Positions 12,489 to 21,301 of a stretch of 31,270 nucleotides of DNA are shown piece after piece. The position numbers were made by a program, and so were the translations under genes. The stretch's first letter is position 1; every line of letters starts with the position of its first letter. Below the pieces are notes generated by a model. That model did not search any database. It saw only the letters and a program-made list of their open reading frames with translations, and had not been told where the DNA came from. The stretch covers positions 1 to 31,270 of the IMG/VR virus record IMGVR_UViG_3300020195_000118; one strand, given 5' to 3'. The stretch comes from a virus.

Positions 12489-13412
12489 TTATCTTTTATA
12501 TAGTCTAATGCGAGGCTTTTCGCCCTTTAGCCCCATAGAGTTTTTCAAGTTATAATATTTTCTGAACTCACAGCAGACGCCTTCTAGGTTTGCTACGGTC
12601 AAGAGAACATTCTCGCCATTAACCTTAAGGTAAGGAATATCCGACACTGGCTGATTCTTATACAGAGTTTTGAGAACAGACTGTGTGTCAGCTTTAGGGT
12701 TTAGTAGCTTGATAGAAGGAACCGCTCCTGGACCAATGAACATGCCTTTGTTTTCGTCAATGAGTTCTGGGAACTGGTATCCCATGTCCATTAAGATTTC
12801 CACACACATGAATCGAGCATTAAAGCCAAACATTGGAGCCATGATCTCTGTGAGCTCTTGGAGGTCGGCTTCTTTCTGTTCTGTCAAGACCTTAGCTAGA
12901 GCAGGAATCACTGATGGCAGATGCTTGAAGATGAACTCTTGCCTGTCCTTGCAGCCTGTGCTAAGGATACCGGCTATTGCCGAGTTATAGGCAGAAGTAA
13001 ACCGGACACCTTCAATGGTGTTAAACTTCTCCCAACACTGCTTCAAATGAGCCTCATCGAAGCTCAAGAGACCTATCTGATCCACTATTTGGGGTAAACC
13101 TACCCACCTGAAATAAGCGAAGTTCAAGAGGGTTAATTCGAGGTCTTCGGCTACTGGCATAATCAGCTTATGCAAGGCAATTGTAGTCTTGTCTAGCTCG
13201 CGGTACGGATGAGTGAAGTGATTCTTCTTCAGGAGCTCATCTTCAGTCCATGGGAAAGGCAACCCTGCTGCCTTCTTATGGTAGATGCTCATGCGCTCAA
13301 TAACCCATTCCCATAGCTGACTCTCAATAGAACTATCTAGAGCAACGTCCTTGAATTCCTGGGAAGGCAAGGCCTGGTACTTTGGCCAATGACGATATAG
13401 TTCTGAAATCAT
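12489..13412 (-). CDS. thymine-hypermodification enzyme, aGPT-Pplase/ADDT type
   Basis: A 307-residue protein matching the alpha-glutamyl/putrescinyl-thymine pyrophosphorylase clade (amino acid:DNA transferase). Motifs in order are ERMSIYHKKAAG (39-50), FPWTEDELL (53-61), HFTHPYRELD (65-74), FRW (101-103), GPGA (227-230), CCEFRKYYN (280-288) and a closing RLYKR. In known phages such enzymes replace a pyrophosphorylated 5-hydroxymethyluracil with an amine or amino acid on DNA. The partner kinase and hydroxymethylation enzymes are not in this window. It overlaps the putative small terminase gene by ATGA and precedes TerL, which links modification with packaging in one operon. Substrate unknown. 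Confidence 0.82.
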   Translation of the reverse strand: MISELYRHWPKYQALPSQEFKDVALDSSIESQLWEWVIERMSIYHKKAAGLPFPWTEDELLKKNHFTHPYRELDKTTIALHKLIMPVAEDLELTLLNFAYFRWVGLPQIVDQIGLLSFDEAHLKQCWEKFNTIEGVRFTSAYNSAIAGILSTGCKDRQEFIFKHLPSVIPALAKVLTEQKEADLQELTEIMAPMFGFNARFMCVEILMDMGYQFPELIDENKGMFIGPGAVPSIKLLNPKADTQSVLKTLYKNQPVSDIPYLKVNGENVLLTVANLEGVCCEFRKYYNLKNSMGLKGEKPRIRLYKR

Positions 13413-14143
13413 ATTTTTTGAGCCTCTTCAAGTAAACGTAATATCTTTAGTTTTTCATCTTCAGTAGGCTCTTGCAATAGGTCTACAGTTTGTCCATCGA
13501 TATAAGATGTAGAGCGATTTTGACCTCCGCTTGGGAGATTAGCAATGTTCACAGTCAAAGCCGTCGCTGCCGGTCTATTGCCTAACTCTATTTCCTTAGT
13601 CTGTAATGACATCAGCATTTGCGAAAGGGTCATCAAGTCTTTAAAATTCTTAGGAATAAGGGCACAGTCTTTCGCGGTACTAGGGTCCTTAACGACCTGA
13701 GCAATCTGCTGCTTATACAGAGCGGTAGTGACTACCATGATGTCTGTGAGCAAGTCGATCTGAGCAGCATCTGAGCGTGTGATCTTGTCGCCCGCACGAA
13801 CGCTCTTCATCTGTCTACGACGAGTAGACCAGTCATAGAAGATTGCTGAGTAGGCCAAGAGGCCAAGAGGGATACTGAGCTTGTCAGCTATTTCATCCCA
13901 ATCTGCTCCCATGTAATACCAGTAGAAGGCCGCTTGTTCCACTTGCTGAGGCAGCCTGATTCCTACCTTCTCCGCAGTCTCTTTAGCTTGATTCCAAATA
14001 TGTTCTGGCATATCTTCAGGACGACCAACGTTAAAGCAGGCGAGCTTATCATCAGGCAAGAATGAACTGTTAGAAGAACGAACTGACTGGATCTGCTTGT
14101 ACTGAGGCTTTATTTGATTTGGTGGTTTGTTGTTGTTAGACAC
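13409..14143 (-). CDS. putative terminase small subunit
   Basis: A 244-residue protein. Residues 85-112 (QAAFYWYYMGADWDEIADKL then SIPLGLLA) fit a DNA-binding helix-turn-helix. A long helical middle (DLLTDIMVVTTALYKQQIAQ) could oligomerise. The position two genes before TerL suggests the DNA-recognition subunit of the packaging motor; I see no diagnostic motif. It starts with GTG at 14143 behind AAGAGGT. The 142-bp leader region holds the sheath terminator, and transcription probably restarts there, although no clear -35 is visible. Confidence 0.55.
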   Translation of the reverse strand: MSNNNKPPNQIKPQYKQIQSVRSSNSSFLPDDKLACFNVGRPEDMPEHIWNQAKETAEKVGIRLPQQVEQAAFYWYYMGADWDEIADKLSIPLGLLAYSAIFYDWSTRRRQMKSVRAGDKITRSDAAQIDLLTDIMVVTTALYKQQIAQVVKDPSTAKDCALIPKNFKDLMTLSQMLMSLQTKEIELGNRPAATALTVNIANLPSGGQNRSTSYIDGQTVDLLQEPTEDEKLKILRLLEEAQKI

Positions 14144-14235
14144 ACTGGACCTCTTAAAAAGGTAATATCGCTATACTAATTTTATCATAGTGCAAGATGT
14201 ATTTGTGAGGGAACTAAAACTGAGTAATAAAGACG

Positions 14236-14259
14236 AAAAAGCCCAGAATTAACCGGGCT
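14236..14259 (-). terminator. intrinsic terminator after the tail sheath gene
   Basis: On the minus strand, AGCCC (14259-14255), a 10-nt loop and GGGCT (14244-14240) are followed by TTTT. It lies 27-50 nt past the sheath stop codon and would separate the sheath transcript from the terminase genes. Confidence 0.65.
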
Positions 14260-14285
14260 CTTTAGTTAGTAGGAACGAGGAAGCC

Positions 14286-17147
14286 TTAACCAACGTCTCT
14301 ACGGGAGAGTACATTCAGTTCAAGAAATTCAACGGCTTCCACAGGGAATACACTGACCGAGCACTTGTAGGTGTTACCGACTAAAGAGAGAGCGTCAATC
14401 GAGAAAGCCTTAAGCGAGCCATTGCTCAGGAAGTTCCCAAGAACATCGCCAAGAGCCTTACGGATAACCGCAGGAGAAACATCAGTGGTCCTAGAACCAA
14501 TGTAGTTATCCAAGGTTGAACGCAAAGTCTTAACTACTTCATCAAGAACGAACTGAACGTTTACGCGCTCGTAAACCCAAGCCTTAGGGTCGTTATCTCT
14601 AGAACGGCTAGAGAGGTCGGGGCTTTCCAAGCGAACGCCAAACCCAGTTACGGGACGGAGAACAAGAAGTCCAGACTCAATAGCTTCGTCGAGGTCTTTG
14701 GTATCTGGATCAAAGTCAGGAACAAACACATCCGAGAACAAGCTGAGAGCACCAACGTGTTTGACGCTAGCGACCTGGAAGCTCTTACGGAGCATAGAAG
14801 TACCGAGCTGAGCCTGAACGCGACCAGCAGCAAAAGCGGAAGCAAACATCCAAGGCAAGAACCACTTGATGTTACCATCAGAAGCTACTGCTCTAACCTG
14901 TTGAAATGCAACTTGAACACGCTCATGGCTGAGTTCAGAAGCTTTTTGTTTGGAAGTAGAGAAAGAGCCATGGATACTAACAACTCCAAATCTTTCCTTC
15001 TGGTAAGCGACAGTGTTCGCAGTAGCGACATGTGACTTAATCGAAGCATTGATCGAGTCAATCGTATAGTTCGAAGAAGAATCTGTCAAACCGTCAGTGA
15101 TATCTTCTGCAGCGTCGCGGCTAAACAGAGGAACTACCTGAGTAACTTCAATCTTAAGGGCAGCGTCTAAGCCACTTGCGATTGCAGCGTTATTAGTAGA
15201 TCCGATAGAGCCGCCCGCCAAGAAGGAAGGCAGAGTTTCGGTGTCAGGGAGACCAGCTTTGAGCAAGAGAGCGTCACTAACCCTGAACGCCAACAGACCG
15301 AAGTTGTTGTCGACAGTAGACTTAAAGTCGTAGTAGTCAGCTTTTATGCGTCCTGCATAGGAAGCAACACTGTGACCAGAACAGATGGTAACGGCACTTA
15401 CTTGGTCTAACACGAGCTTAGGAGCAAGGCTTTTGAAGCGGTTGTCAGAGACCTTAGCAGCGTAGCCAGTCTTGGTGTTGATATAAGCAAGCAGATCACC
15501 CATGGTAGCGAACTGAGCTAGATTGATCGAGAGGTCTGCACCCGAACCGCCAGTGATGGAAGTCGTGAGCATTCCTGCTTTGCTGATAGAGAGAGTTGCA
15601 GCAGAGCCAGCGTAGCTGACTTCCAGAACAACACGTCCACCGATGCTCTCAGCAGGGAAGCTTAGGCCATCAGATTGACGGCTAGATTCGAGGATCACTT
15701 TACGCTCAGCAGCCGATGTATGGAGTTTGGCTCCAGAAGCCGTAGAGGCAATTGCAGATTGAATTTGGAATGCTGTTTCAGTTGCAGAGACCGAAGATAC
15801 AGAAGCTCCTGCTCCTACAACCTTGGTAGCCACGATGCTAGTCGAACCAGCCGAAGTAACAATCCATGCTCCAACGTTTTCTTGAGATGCTCCAGCAAGG
15901 ATGCTTCCAGGCTTAACCCAGAGAACAGCGCCTGCGCTTGGTAGATTCTGGAACGAGCCAGAGGTAATCGAGAAGGACCCAATTCCACTTGAAACACTGA
16001 GAGCCACGCTAGCCGAGAGGGCAGCGGTAGCGGATACAGGATTCAAGAGCGTGTTAGACCAGAAGCGTTGAGCGAGGTTATTGCCTCCAGAAGCCATGTA
16101 GACTTCCAAGCTTTCACCAGTACCAATGGCAGTCGTGTGGTTAGATTTAACAGAGATTGTGATTGGGCTAAAAACCATTAATTCAGCAGAAGCAACAGCG
16201 GTCTGAACACCAGCGAGAACCACTGAAGAGACTGCGACTGGAGCAACGTAAGCGACTTCAACGCCAGAAGCGGTGTGGCTGAGCTTAAGAGCTTTGATTT
16301 GTGTCGTAGAAACCGCAGTGATTACATAAGCACCGACGTTTTCGTTAGAAGCACCTTTGATTGCGGAAGCAAGAGGGATATAGAGGATTTCGCCAACTGC
16401 TACAGATGCAATGTCTGCACCCTGGAACGTAGAAGCAGATCCACCACCCGTCAATTTAGGAAGAATTGTAATTTCTTGTCCGCTGATAGTCACAGCGAGT
16501 TCGTCAGCAGATGTCACTTGTCCTGCGCTGATAACTGCTCTCAAAACACCGCCAGAAGAATTGAACTCAGCGTTCGCGTTGATGGAAGTTACGATTGCAG
16601 AAGGAAGAGCTTCAGCAGCGACTGTGATGGTGCGTTCAACACCGCCAGAAGCACGAACGTAGAAGGTACTTGACTGATCACGCATCAACCAGCTTGCAGT
16701 GAAGGTAGGTTTGATTTCAGCAGTGCCAGTCTTTATTTGAGCGCTGATGAGGTTGCCTTCTTCGCCGTACTCAGCAGCCACGATGCTTGCATAAGCAGCA
16801 GCGCTGGCGAGCAAAGCCTTTTCAGAGCGAGTGGAGCTGTTTGTCTTATAGACATAGAGCCTACCAATCGAACCAGTGAAAACAGGAGAAGCTTGGTTTG
16901 AAAAGATCATACGAGCGGAGTCCACAATAGGACCGCTCCCGTAGAAAGCTTTTACGCTCTGATAGTCATTGAAGAAGACGTTGCTAATGTCCAGCTCAGA
17001 ACCAGGCACGCCTTTGAGAGATTCGCCGAGGATTACGATATTACGTGCACCAGGAGCTACGTTAGCGAGATTGTCTTCCACAGTGACGCTGCTGCGAACA
17101 CTGGGAACCACTACTCTTGATCCGTTTATTACGGCAGCAATTGTCAT
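14286..17147 (-). CDS. contractile tail sheath protein with inserted beta domains
   Basis: A 953-residue protein. The N-terminal part (GARNIVILGESLKGVPGS, then DSARMIFSNQ) and the C-terminal part (KAWVYERVNVQFVLDEVVKT..LDNYIGSRTT, with SPAVIRKALGDVLGNF) match sheath subunits, which polymerise around the tail tube and contract. Between about 150 and 590 lies a Ser/Ala/Val-rich beta region with two copies of one unit: residues 251-290 (GEILYIP..GASNENVGAYVITAVS) and 405-443 (AVLWVKP..GASQENVGAWIVTSAG). Most sheaths are shorter, so the inserts probably form surface domains. It has its own extended -10 promoter and terminator, which fits high late expression. Confidence 0.85.
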   Translation of the reverse strand: MTIAAVINGSRVVVPSVRSSVTVEDNLANVAPGARNIVILGESLKGVPGSELDISNVFFNDYQSVKAFYGSGPIVDSARMIFSNQASPVFTGSIGRLYVYKTNSSTRSEKALLASAAAYASIVAAEYGEEGNLISAQIKTGTAEIKPTFTASWLMRDQSSTFYVRASGGVERTITVAAEALPSAIVTSINANAEFNSSGGVLRAVISAGQVTSADELAVTISGQEITILPKLTGGGSASTFQGADIASVAVGEILYIPLASAIKGASNENVGAYVITAVSTTQIKALKLSHTASGVEVAYVAPVAVSSVVLAGVQTAVASAELMVFSPITISVKSNHTTAIGTGESLEVYMASGGNNLAQRFWSNTLLNPVSATAALSASVALSVSSGIGSFSITSGSFQNLPSAGAVLWVKPGSILAGASQENVGAWIVTSAGSTSIVATKVVGAGASVSSVSATETAFQIQSAIASTASGAKLHTSAAERKVILESSRQSDGLSFPAESIGGRVVLEVSYAGSAATLSISKAGMLTTSITGGSGADLSINLAQFATMGDLLAYINTKTGYAAKVSDNRFKSLAPKLVLDQVSAVTICSGHSVASYAGRIKADYYDFKSTVDNNFGLLAFRVSDALLLKAGLPDTETLPSFLAGGSIGSTNNAAIASGLDAALKIEVTQVVPLFSRDAAEDITDGLTDSSSNYTIDSINASIKSHVATANTVAYQKERFGVVSIHGSFSTSKQKASELSHERVQVAFQQVRAVASDGNIKWFLPWMFASAFAAGRVQAQLGTSMLRKSFQVASVKHVGALSLFSDVFVPDFDPDTKDLDEAIESGLLVLRPVTGFGVRLESPDLSSRSRDNDPKAWVYERVNVQFVLDEVVKTLRSTLDNYIGSRTTDVSPAVIRKALGDVLGNFLSNGSLKAFSIDALSLVGNTYKCSVSVFPVEAVEFLELNVLSRRDVG

Positions 17148-17201
17148 GAGGAATGCCCTTCATAGAAGTTAAATTGGTCTACCCGTTAGGTATATGCGGC
17201 C

Positions 17202-17210
17202 ATTATAGCA
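17202..17210 (-). promoter_or_regulatory. extended -10 promoter for the sheath gene
   Basis: On the minus strand, TGCTATAAT (17210-17202) is a perfect extended -10 element. No good -35 is spaced correctly (TTGAGC is 20 nt away). It lies 55 bp upstream of the sheath start codon. Confidence 0.6.
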
Positions 17211-17229
17211 GCGAGTAAGCAGGATAGGC

Positions 17230-17526
17230 TCAAATTTTATATCCATAGGCCCTAAGAACGTCAGACATTTCAGCAATTGAGCCGACTACTTTGAGTCCAT
17301 TGGAGCGTGCGAACGCTAATATTCCCGGTAAATGATGGCTACGAAACCCCTTCACTAAGGACACTGCAACTTGCTCAATAGCTAAAGAAGGTTCCTCTAC
17401 GACTGCAACGGTAGCCTCTAGGATCTCTGCTGGTTCTTCAGGCAAGACCCATTCAGATTCCATGAGAGCTTCTTCGGAAATCTCTGCTTCAGTGGGATTG
17501 GTGTGTTGATACTTCTTCTTACTCAT
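17230..17526 (-). CDS. small hypothetical protein upstream of sheath
   Basis: A 98-residue protein that I do not recognise. The first 60 residues are acidic and low-complexity (SEEALMESEWVLPEEPAEI). The last 35 look folded, with HHLPGILAFARSNGLKVVGS and a closing AYGYKI. It overlaps the ClpP-like gene by 8 nt and is likely translated with it. It could be a small tail or chaperone-type protein; nothing here decides. Confidence 0.65.
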   Translation of the reverse strand: MSKKKYQHTNPTEAEISEEALMESEWVLPEEPAEILEATVAVVEEPSLAIEQVAVSLVKGFRSHHLPGILAFARSNGLKVVGSIAEMSDVLRAYGYKI

Positions 17527-18082
17527 TTGCGTCTCCTTCGATATAAAACGGCTCTATAGACCCTATAGATTGCACGATATTGAATTCTACAGCTTTCTTG
17601 GCGTCAAAGTAGAAATCAGCACCGTTCTTCTTCTTAAATTCCTTAACAAAGCGAGAGTATGATTCATCTCCCATCCTGCTTCTTAGATATTCCATAGCAG
17701 CCTGCTCGTCTGTTTCTACCGACTTCAGCTCTTTTTGAAGCTTCTCTAGGCTCACAGAACCGCCAAAGTCTAAGTGGAAGCTATGGTGCATGAATCTAGC
17801 TTTAGGCCAAGCCACACGCTCTTCACCGACACAAGCAAACAGGATACCAAATGATTCTGCAGCGGTGATGATCTGAGTCTTTATGGGCTTAGGGGAGTTA
17901 ATGAGCATCTCCAGAACAGCATCGCTGTAACTGGCATCACTAGAACATCCACTACATAGGTTGACTAAAATCCAAGGTATTCGTGGATTTTTGATCAGCG
18001 AGTTGAAACGACTGTAAAAGGCTTGGAAGCCTTCTAAAGAGTCTGAATTATCCGCTATCCAGATAATATTATTCTCTAACAC
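17519..18082 (-). CDS. ClpP-fold serine protease
   Basis: A 187-residue protein with the ClpP/crotonase-like fold pattern and an apparently complete triad: S77 in AAESFG (compare AASMG), H100 in ARFMHHS (compare MIHQP) and D156 in NGADFYFDAKKAVEFNIVQSIG, which aligns with [20 protein letters not shown] of ClpP. Known ClpP-like phage proteins often process head proteins. This one lies between tail genes, two upstream of the sheath, and a separate prohead protease is at 23527. It may cleave tail or neck proteins, or act on host substrates. It is slightly shorter than bacterial ClpP, and I see no Clp ATPase in the window. Confidence 0.72.
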   Translation of the reverse strand: MLENNIIWIADNSDSLEGFQAFYSRFNSLIKNPRIPWILVNLCSGCSSDASYSDAVLEMLINSPKPIKTQIITAAESFGILFACVGEERVAWPKARFMHHSFHLDFGGSVSLEKLQKELKSVETDEQAAMEYLRSRMGDESYSRFVKEFKKKNGADFYFDAKKAVEFNIVQSIGSIEPFYIEGDANE

Positions 18083-18095
18083 GATAACACGTCTC

Positions 18096-18995
18096 CTAAC
18101 TACTGCTGATAATTACGCTTTCGGATCCCTCTGAGCTAGCCGACACTTCTAGACTGTGTCTATCGGGCGCCTGGCTTTCAGAAATTATCCACTGATCTAT
18201 CAAAGAACCTCTGATCATAAATTCCATAACCCAGATATTCTGTTCATCATGGTCTGCCGACCTAGCTAAGGCTCCGTGATGGAAGGTAGAGTTTTCTAGC
18301 CCACTATTCGCAAGAGCTAACCGGCTTTGCTTTAAACAGTACCGAACTATCGTACTGAGCATCTCGCAAAGCTCTGGATCCCCGGCAACTGTCAAGTAGA
18401 CCTTTATAGCCACTGAATCCATGCTCGAGCCTATAACATAGTTCTTTTGGTTGACGCTTGAAACGACTCTCCATTCATGCAATGCAGCGTCTTCTGGCAA
18501 AGCTTCATCCAAAAGTATAGTCATTACTCGACTATCTGTTTTATCGAACCCTTTGATTATCCTACTTACTGTCCCGTTGGTCATAACTAAAGACCGCCAA
18601 ATCTTTGTATCTAGCTGTAATCTTGAAGACACCGTAGGATTGCCATTATCGTCTAGATATCCAATCTTGAACCTGGCGTATTCCTTTGGTTCAATGGCCT
18701 GATATCTCATAGAGCCGTAGTCTCCCAAGAACTGTTCAGTCTCCTTACCGCCTTCATAGACGACAGCAATGTTAGGGAGTTTAGCACTATCCAGTCGATA
18801 GCCAGTCACATATTGGAAGTCGTTTTTCTCAAGCCACTCAATAGCCTGGTCCACGTACTTAGCTCCAAACACTCCTTCAAGAGCATCGGAGTTGTAGCCG
18901 TCAAGCAGGAACGTTAAGTGGTCGGGTCTACGACGTAATAAGTCAATTCGGGCTTTGAGGTCTTTGAGTACGGTTAAGTGAGGCAGTATGATCAT
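18096..18995 (-). CDS. tail-completion or neck protein (putative)
   Basis: A 299-residue soluble protein with mixed alpha/beta pattern. It has an N-terminal helical part (LTVLKDLKARIDLLRRRPDH), a beta-rich middle and a Ser-rich end. Its position between a gp10-like protein and the sheath genes resembles the tail-terminator/neck region of myoviruses. No diagnostic motif is seen. Its ATG overlaps the preceding stop (ATGA). Confidence 0.55.
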   Translation of the reverse strand: MIILPHLTVLKDLKARIDLLRRRPDHLTFLLDGYNSDALEGVFGAKYVDQAIEWLEKNDFQYVTGYRLDSAKLPNIAVVYEGGKETEQFLGDYGSMRYQAIEPKEYARFKIGYLDDNGNPTVSSRLQLDTKIWRSLVMTNGTVSRIIKGFDKTDSRVMTILLDEALPEDAALHEWRVVSSVNQKNYVIGSSMDSVAIKVYLTVAGDPELCEMLSTIVRYCLKQSRLALANSGLENSTFHHGALARSADHDEQNIWVMEFMIRGSLIDQWIISESQAPDRHSLEVSASSEGSESVIISSS

Positions 18996-19729
18996 TGGAA
19001 GTACATCTCCATTAGCGAATTGACAACTTGGTTGAATATGAGGACTTCATTTTCAGTTTGCCATTCTTGTATGTGTTTCAGCAAGTGCTTTCCTTCAAAC
19101 CCTGGATGCTGCCACGAGGCCGAGCCAGGTTTAGTGGACATTGTCCTGAAGAGGACGCCACCAGTCTTCTTGGGAGCATCTCCACTCAAGTAGGAGGCCT
19201 TGGAATCAAACTCTCTCACTCGTAACAGGCCACCAACGTCTGACTTATCTACCACGTTGTAAGTCTTGCCTCTATTGAAAGCGGCTTTAAAGCTGAACTT
19301 AGCGTTCTTTAGTATTTCATGGACTTCTTGTTGCACTTCCTGGTTACGCACTCCCTTGACTCCAGATGGACCCTTAGAGAGGTCTTTAGGCAGAGGTACA
19401 GTTCTGTATAGATCTCCAGCCTTACTAGTCTTCACTCCCTTACGCCCACGAACCAGCATCTTTTCTTTGATGCTGTAGCTAGGGATTCCCTTTTCTATTG
19501 AGAGGATCTTTTGGTTGGATGTGGCAAAGGCGACAAATACCTCGGCACCTTCCAGGTAGACCTTGAAAGCCTCCTTATAGGCGTCTCTGAGCCCAGGTTC
19601 CACATTTTGGGTAATTATGGACGTTATGGCTGCTCGAGTGGCTTCTTCAGCTGCTTCTGCGGCTGTCGCCAGGACTGCTTCTAGGTCTTTCTGTAGCTCC
19701 GCTATTTTTGCGAGGTCGAGTTTGTCCAT
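18992..19729 (-). CDS. HK97 gp10-like head-tail connection protein (putative)
   Basis: A 245-residue protein with an Ala/Glu-rich N-terminal helix (residues 1-45). Near the C-terminus (194-213) it has FRTMS..SASWQHPGFEG, a pattern I associate with gp10-like neck proteins (TVSd...sWihPG), followed by a long helix. Such proteins form part of the tail-completion ring between portal and tail. It overlaps the next gene by ATGA. Confidence 0.6.
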   Translation of the reverse strand: MDKLDLAKIAELQKDLEAVLATAAEAAEEATRAAITSIITQNVEPGLRDAYKEAFKVYLEGAEVFVAFATSNQKILSIEKGIPSYSIKEKMLVRGRKGVKTSKAGDLYRTVPLPKDLSKGPSGVKGVRNQEVQQEVHEILKNAKFSFKAAFNRGKTYNVVDKSDVGGLLRVREFDSKASYLSGDAPKKTGGVLFRTMSTKPGSASWQHPGFEGKHLLKHIQEWQTENEVLIFNQVVNSLMEMYFQ

Positions 19730-19794
19730 TTACTATCCCCGTTTTCTCTTCTTCTTACTCTCTTACGTATTTCAAAGGCAACTGTGAAGTAACG

Positions 19795-20748
19795 TTACTG
19801 TTTTTGGCGTACTTTTTCATCGACTCCCCTATATCCATCAAAACCACCAGCAGTCTTCTTCTTCTCAGAAGCAGAGCGCATATTCTCAAGAGTCTGGACA
19901 GCAGGACGGTGATTTTGACTATTGATCTTCCAAGAGTACTTTTCAGGTTCGTAAGAGCTTAGGTGGTTATGCCAAGAGTGTTTTATGTCATATGGCCGGG
20001 AGATCCCATACTTCTCTGCAAGCTTCTTAGGGTTAATCCCCTTGACTTGATCACCTTCCTTGTAGCTCTCGGCGGCTCCCTTAATCTTGTTGTAAATCTG
20101 TTTAAGCCCAGCGGAATACGTAAAGAAATTCTCATGAGAAGGCAGCTTGAAGTCACCGGCATTGGCGTTCTTGAAACGCTCAAAGCGCTTAGCGTAGCCG
20201 CCATTCATCGAGCCAACTAGATTGGACACCATTTCATCTGGATCCTTAATAGGATGGTATCCGAGAGTAGCAGTGTGATGATACAGCAAGGCCATTTCTC
20301 TAGGATTAAGATCGGCTTTGTCTATAAGCGCAGACGCTAATTGAGCGTGCATTCCTGTTTGCGTTTTAGCTCTAGTCTTAAAGTTGCCAGCTTCAATGGA
20401 TTGATCAAAGACTTGATGCTGAGCTTCATGATTCGATACATTATGAAAGTGCTCTGGAGAGTGAGGCTTCTGGTTAATGACCTCTCCGTCTACGTAGGCT
20501 CTTCCTCCTTGAGCGCCGATGCTAGCGCCCCCTAGGTTGCCAGCTCCTGCTGCATTAGAGCCCCAGATCATACTGGAGCGAGCATCGCCTTGAGTTCTAG
20601 TTTCAGTGGCGTATGGTGTCTTGTTTTTCAGAGAGAACTGACCAGCGTTCTGTGGCTGGTCAGTTCTCTGTTCAAGAGCAGGGATCCTAATAGGAGGTCT
20701 GTCCTTTTGTAGTTTCATGGATTTAAGTAGATTTAGGCTGTTTTTCAT
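19795..20748 (-). CDS. virion-operon protein with HEXXH zincin motif
   Basis: A 317-residue protein of unknown family. SNHEAQHQVF contains an exact HEXXH (H107, E108, H111), and KDPDEMVSNLVGS about 60 residues later gives a candidate third ligand, E172. This layout fits a gluzincin metallopeptidase. The N-terminal 90 residues are Gly/Ala/Gln-rich and the C-terminus basic. HEXXH occurs by chance, so activity is only inferred. Its genomic place among neck genes suggests that it is packaged in or assembled with the virion. GGAGG precedes the ATG. It overlaps the previous gene by 26 nt. Confidence 0.55.
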   Translation of the reverse strand: MKNSLNLLKSMKLQKDRPPIRIPALEQRTDQPQNAGQFSLKNKTPYATETRTQGDARSSMIWGSNAAGAGNLGGASIGAQGGRAYVDGEVINQKPHSPEHFHNVSNHEAQHQVFDQSIEAGNFKTRAKTQTGMHAQLASALIDKADLNPREMALLYHHTATLGYHPIKDPDEMVSNLVGSMNGGYAKRFERFKNANAGDFKLPSHENFFTYSAGLKQIYNKIKGAAESYKEGDQVKGINPKKLAEKYGISRPYDIKHSWHNHLSSYEPEKYSWKINSQNHRPAVQTLENMRSASEKKKTAGGFDGYRGVDEKVRQKQ

Positions 20749-21298
20749 TCTTTACCTCCAGGCCAAAATGTCTGCTGATAAGTTCAATGATGTCCTTTTC
20801 CTGTTGGCTGAGCCCACTGGCACCGGACTTCATCTGCTCAAATACGGACTGGCTCGCAACGCCAGCTTTGATGAGCTCCAGGATCATATTCATTACGTTA
20901 GAGGTTGGCGTACCAAGCGGCTGTTCTGCCTCCTCAGAGCTCTTAGCGACAGGCTCTGCTTGCATGACAGCCTTAAGCTTCTGCACTTCGTTCTTGAGTA
21001 TCTGAATCTTTTGATAAAGCAGGTCTAGCTCTCCAGGAATGAGGTTCTTACTCTTTAGAGCAACAAAGTCCTCCAGGCTTAGTAAGTCGTGCATGATGAT
21101 TTCTGCCAAGTCTAAAGGCAGGAGCTCACGACTAGTGAATGCGCCGACATATGAGGGCTTAGGCGTCCATTGCTTGTCATGTAAAGAGTAGCATTGCTCT
21201 TCATCTTCGTACCCGTAGAGCACTGGCTTCTCGTTAACCATATACGCTCTCATCCCCAGAATACGGGGAGCCTGTTCCATTTGAGTAAGCGGATCCAT
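20723..21298 (-). CDS. helical neck-operon protein
   Basis: A 191-residue protein that I do not recognise. It has an N-terminal beta segment (CYSLHDKQWTPKPSYVG), a coiled coil around 107-127 (LDLLYQKIQILKNEVQKL), and a second helical domain (NVMNMILELIKAG.., SQQEKDIIELISRHFG). The W-containing beta segment loosely recalls the small accessory family at 197-5260, but this may be coincidence. GAGGT precedes the ATG. Confidence 0.65.
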   Translation of the reverse strand: MDPLTQMEQAPRILGMRAYMVNEKPVLYGYEDEEQCYSLHDKQWTPKPSYVGAFTSRELLPLDLAEIIMHDLLSLEDFVALKSKNLIPGELDLLYQKIQILKNEVQKLKAVMQAEPVAKSSEEAEQPLGTPTSNVMNMILELIKAGVASQSVFEQMKSGASGLSQQEKDIIELISRHFGLEVKNEKQPKST

Positions 21299-21301
21299 AG
21301 T

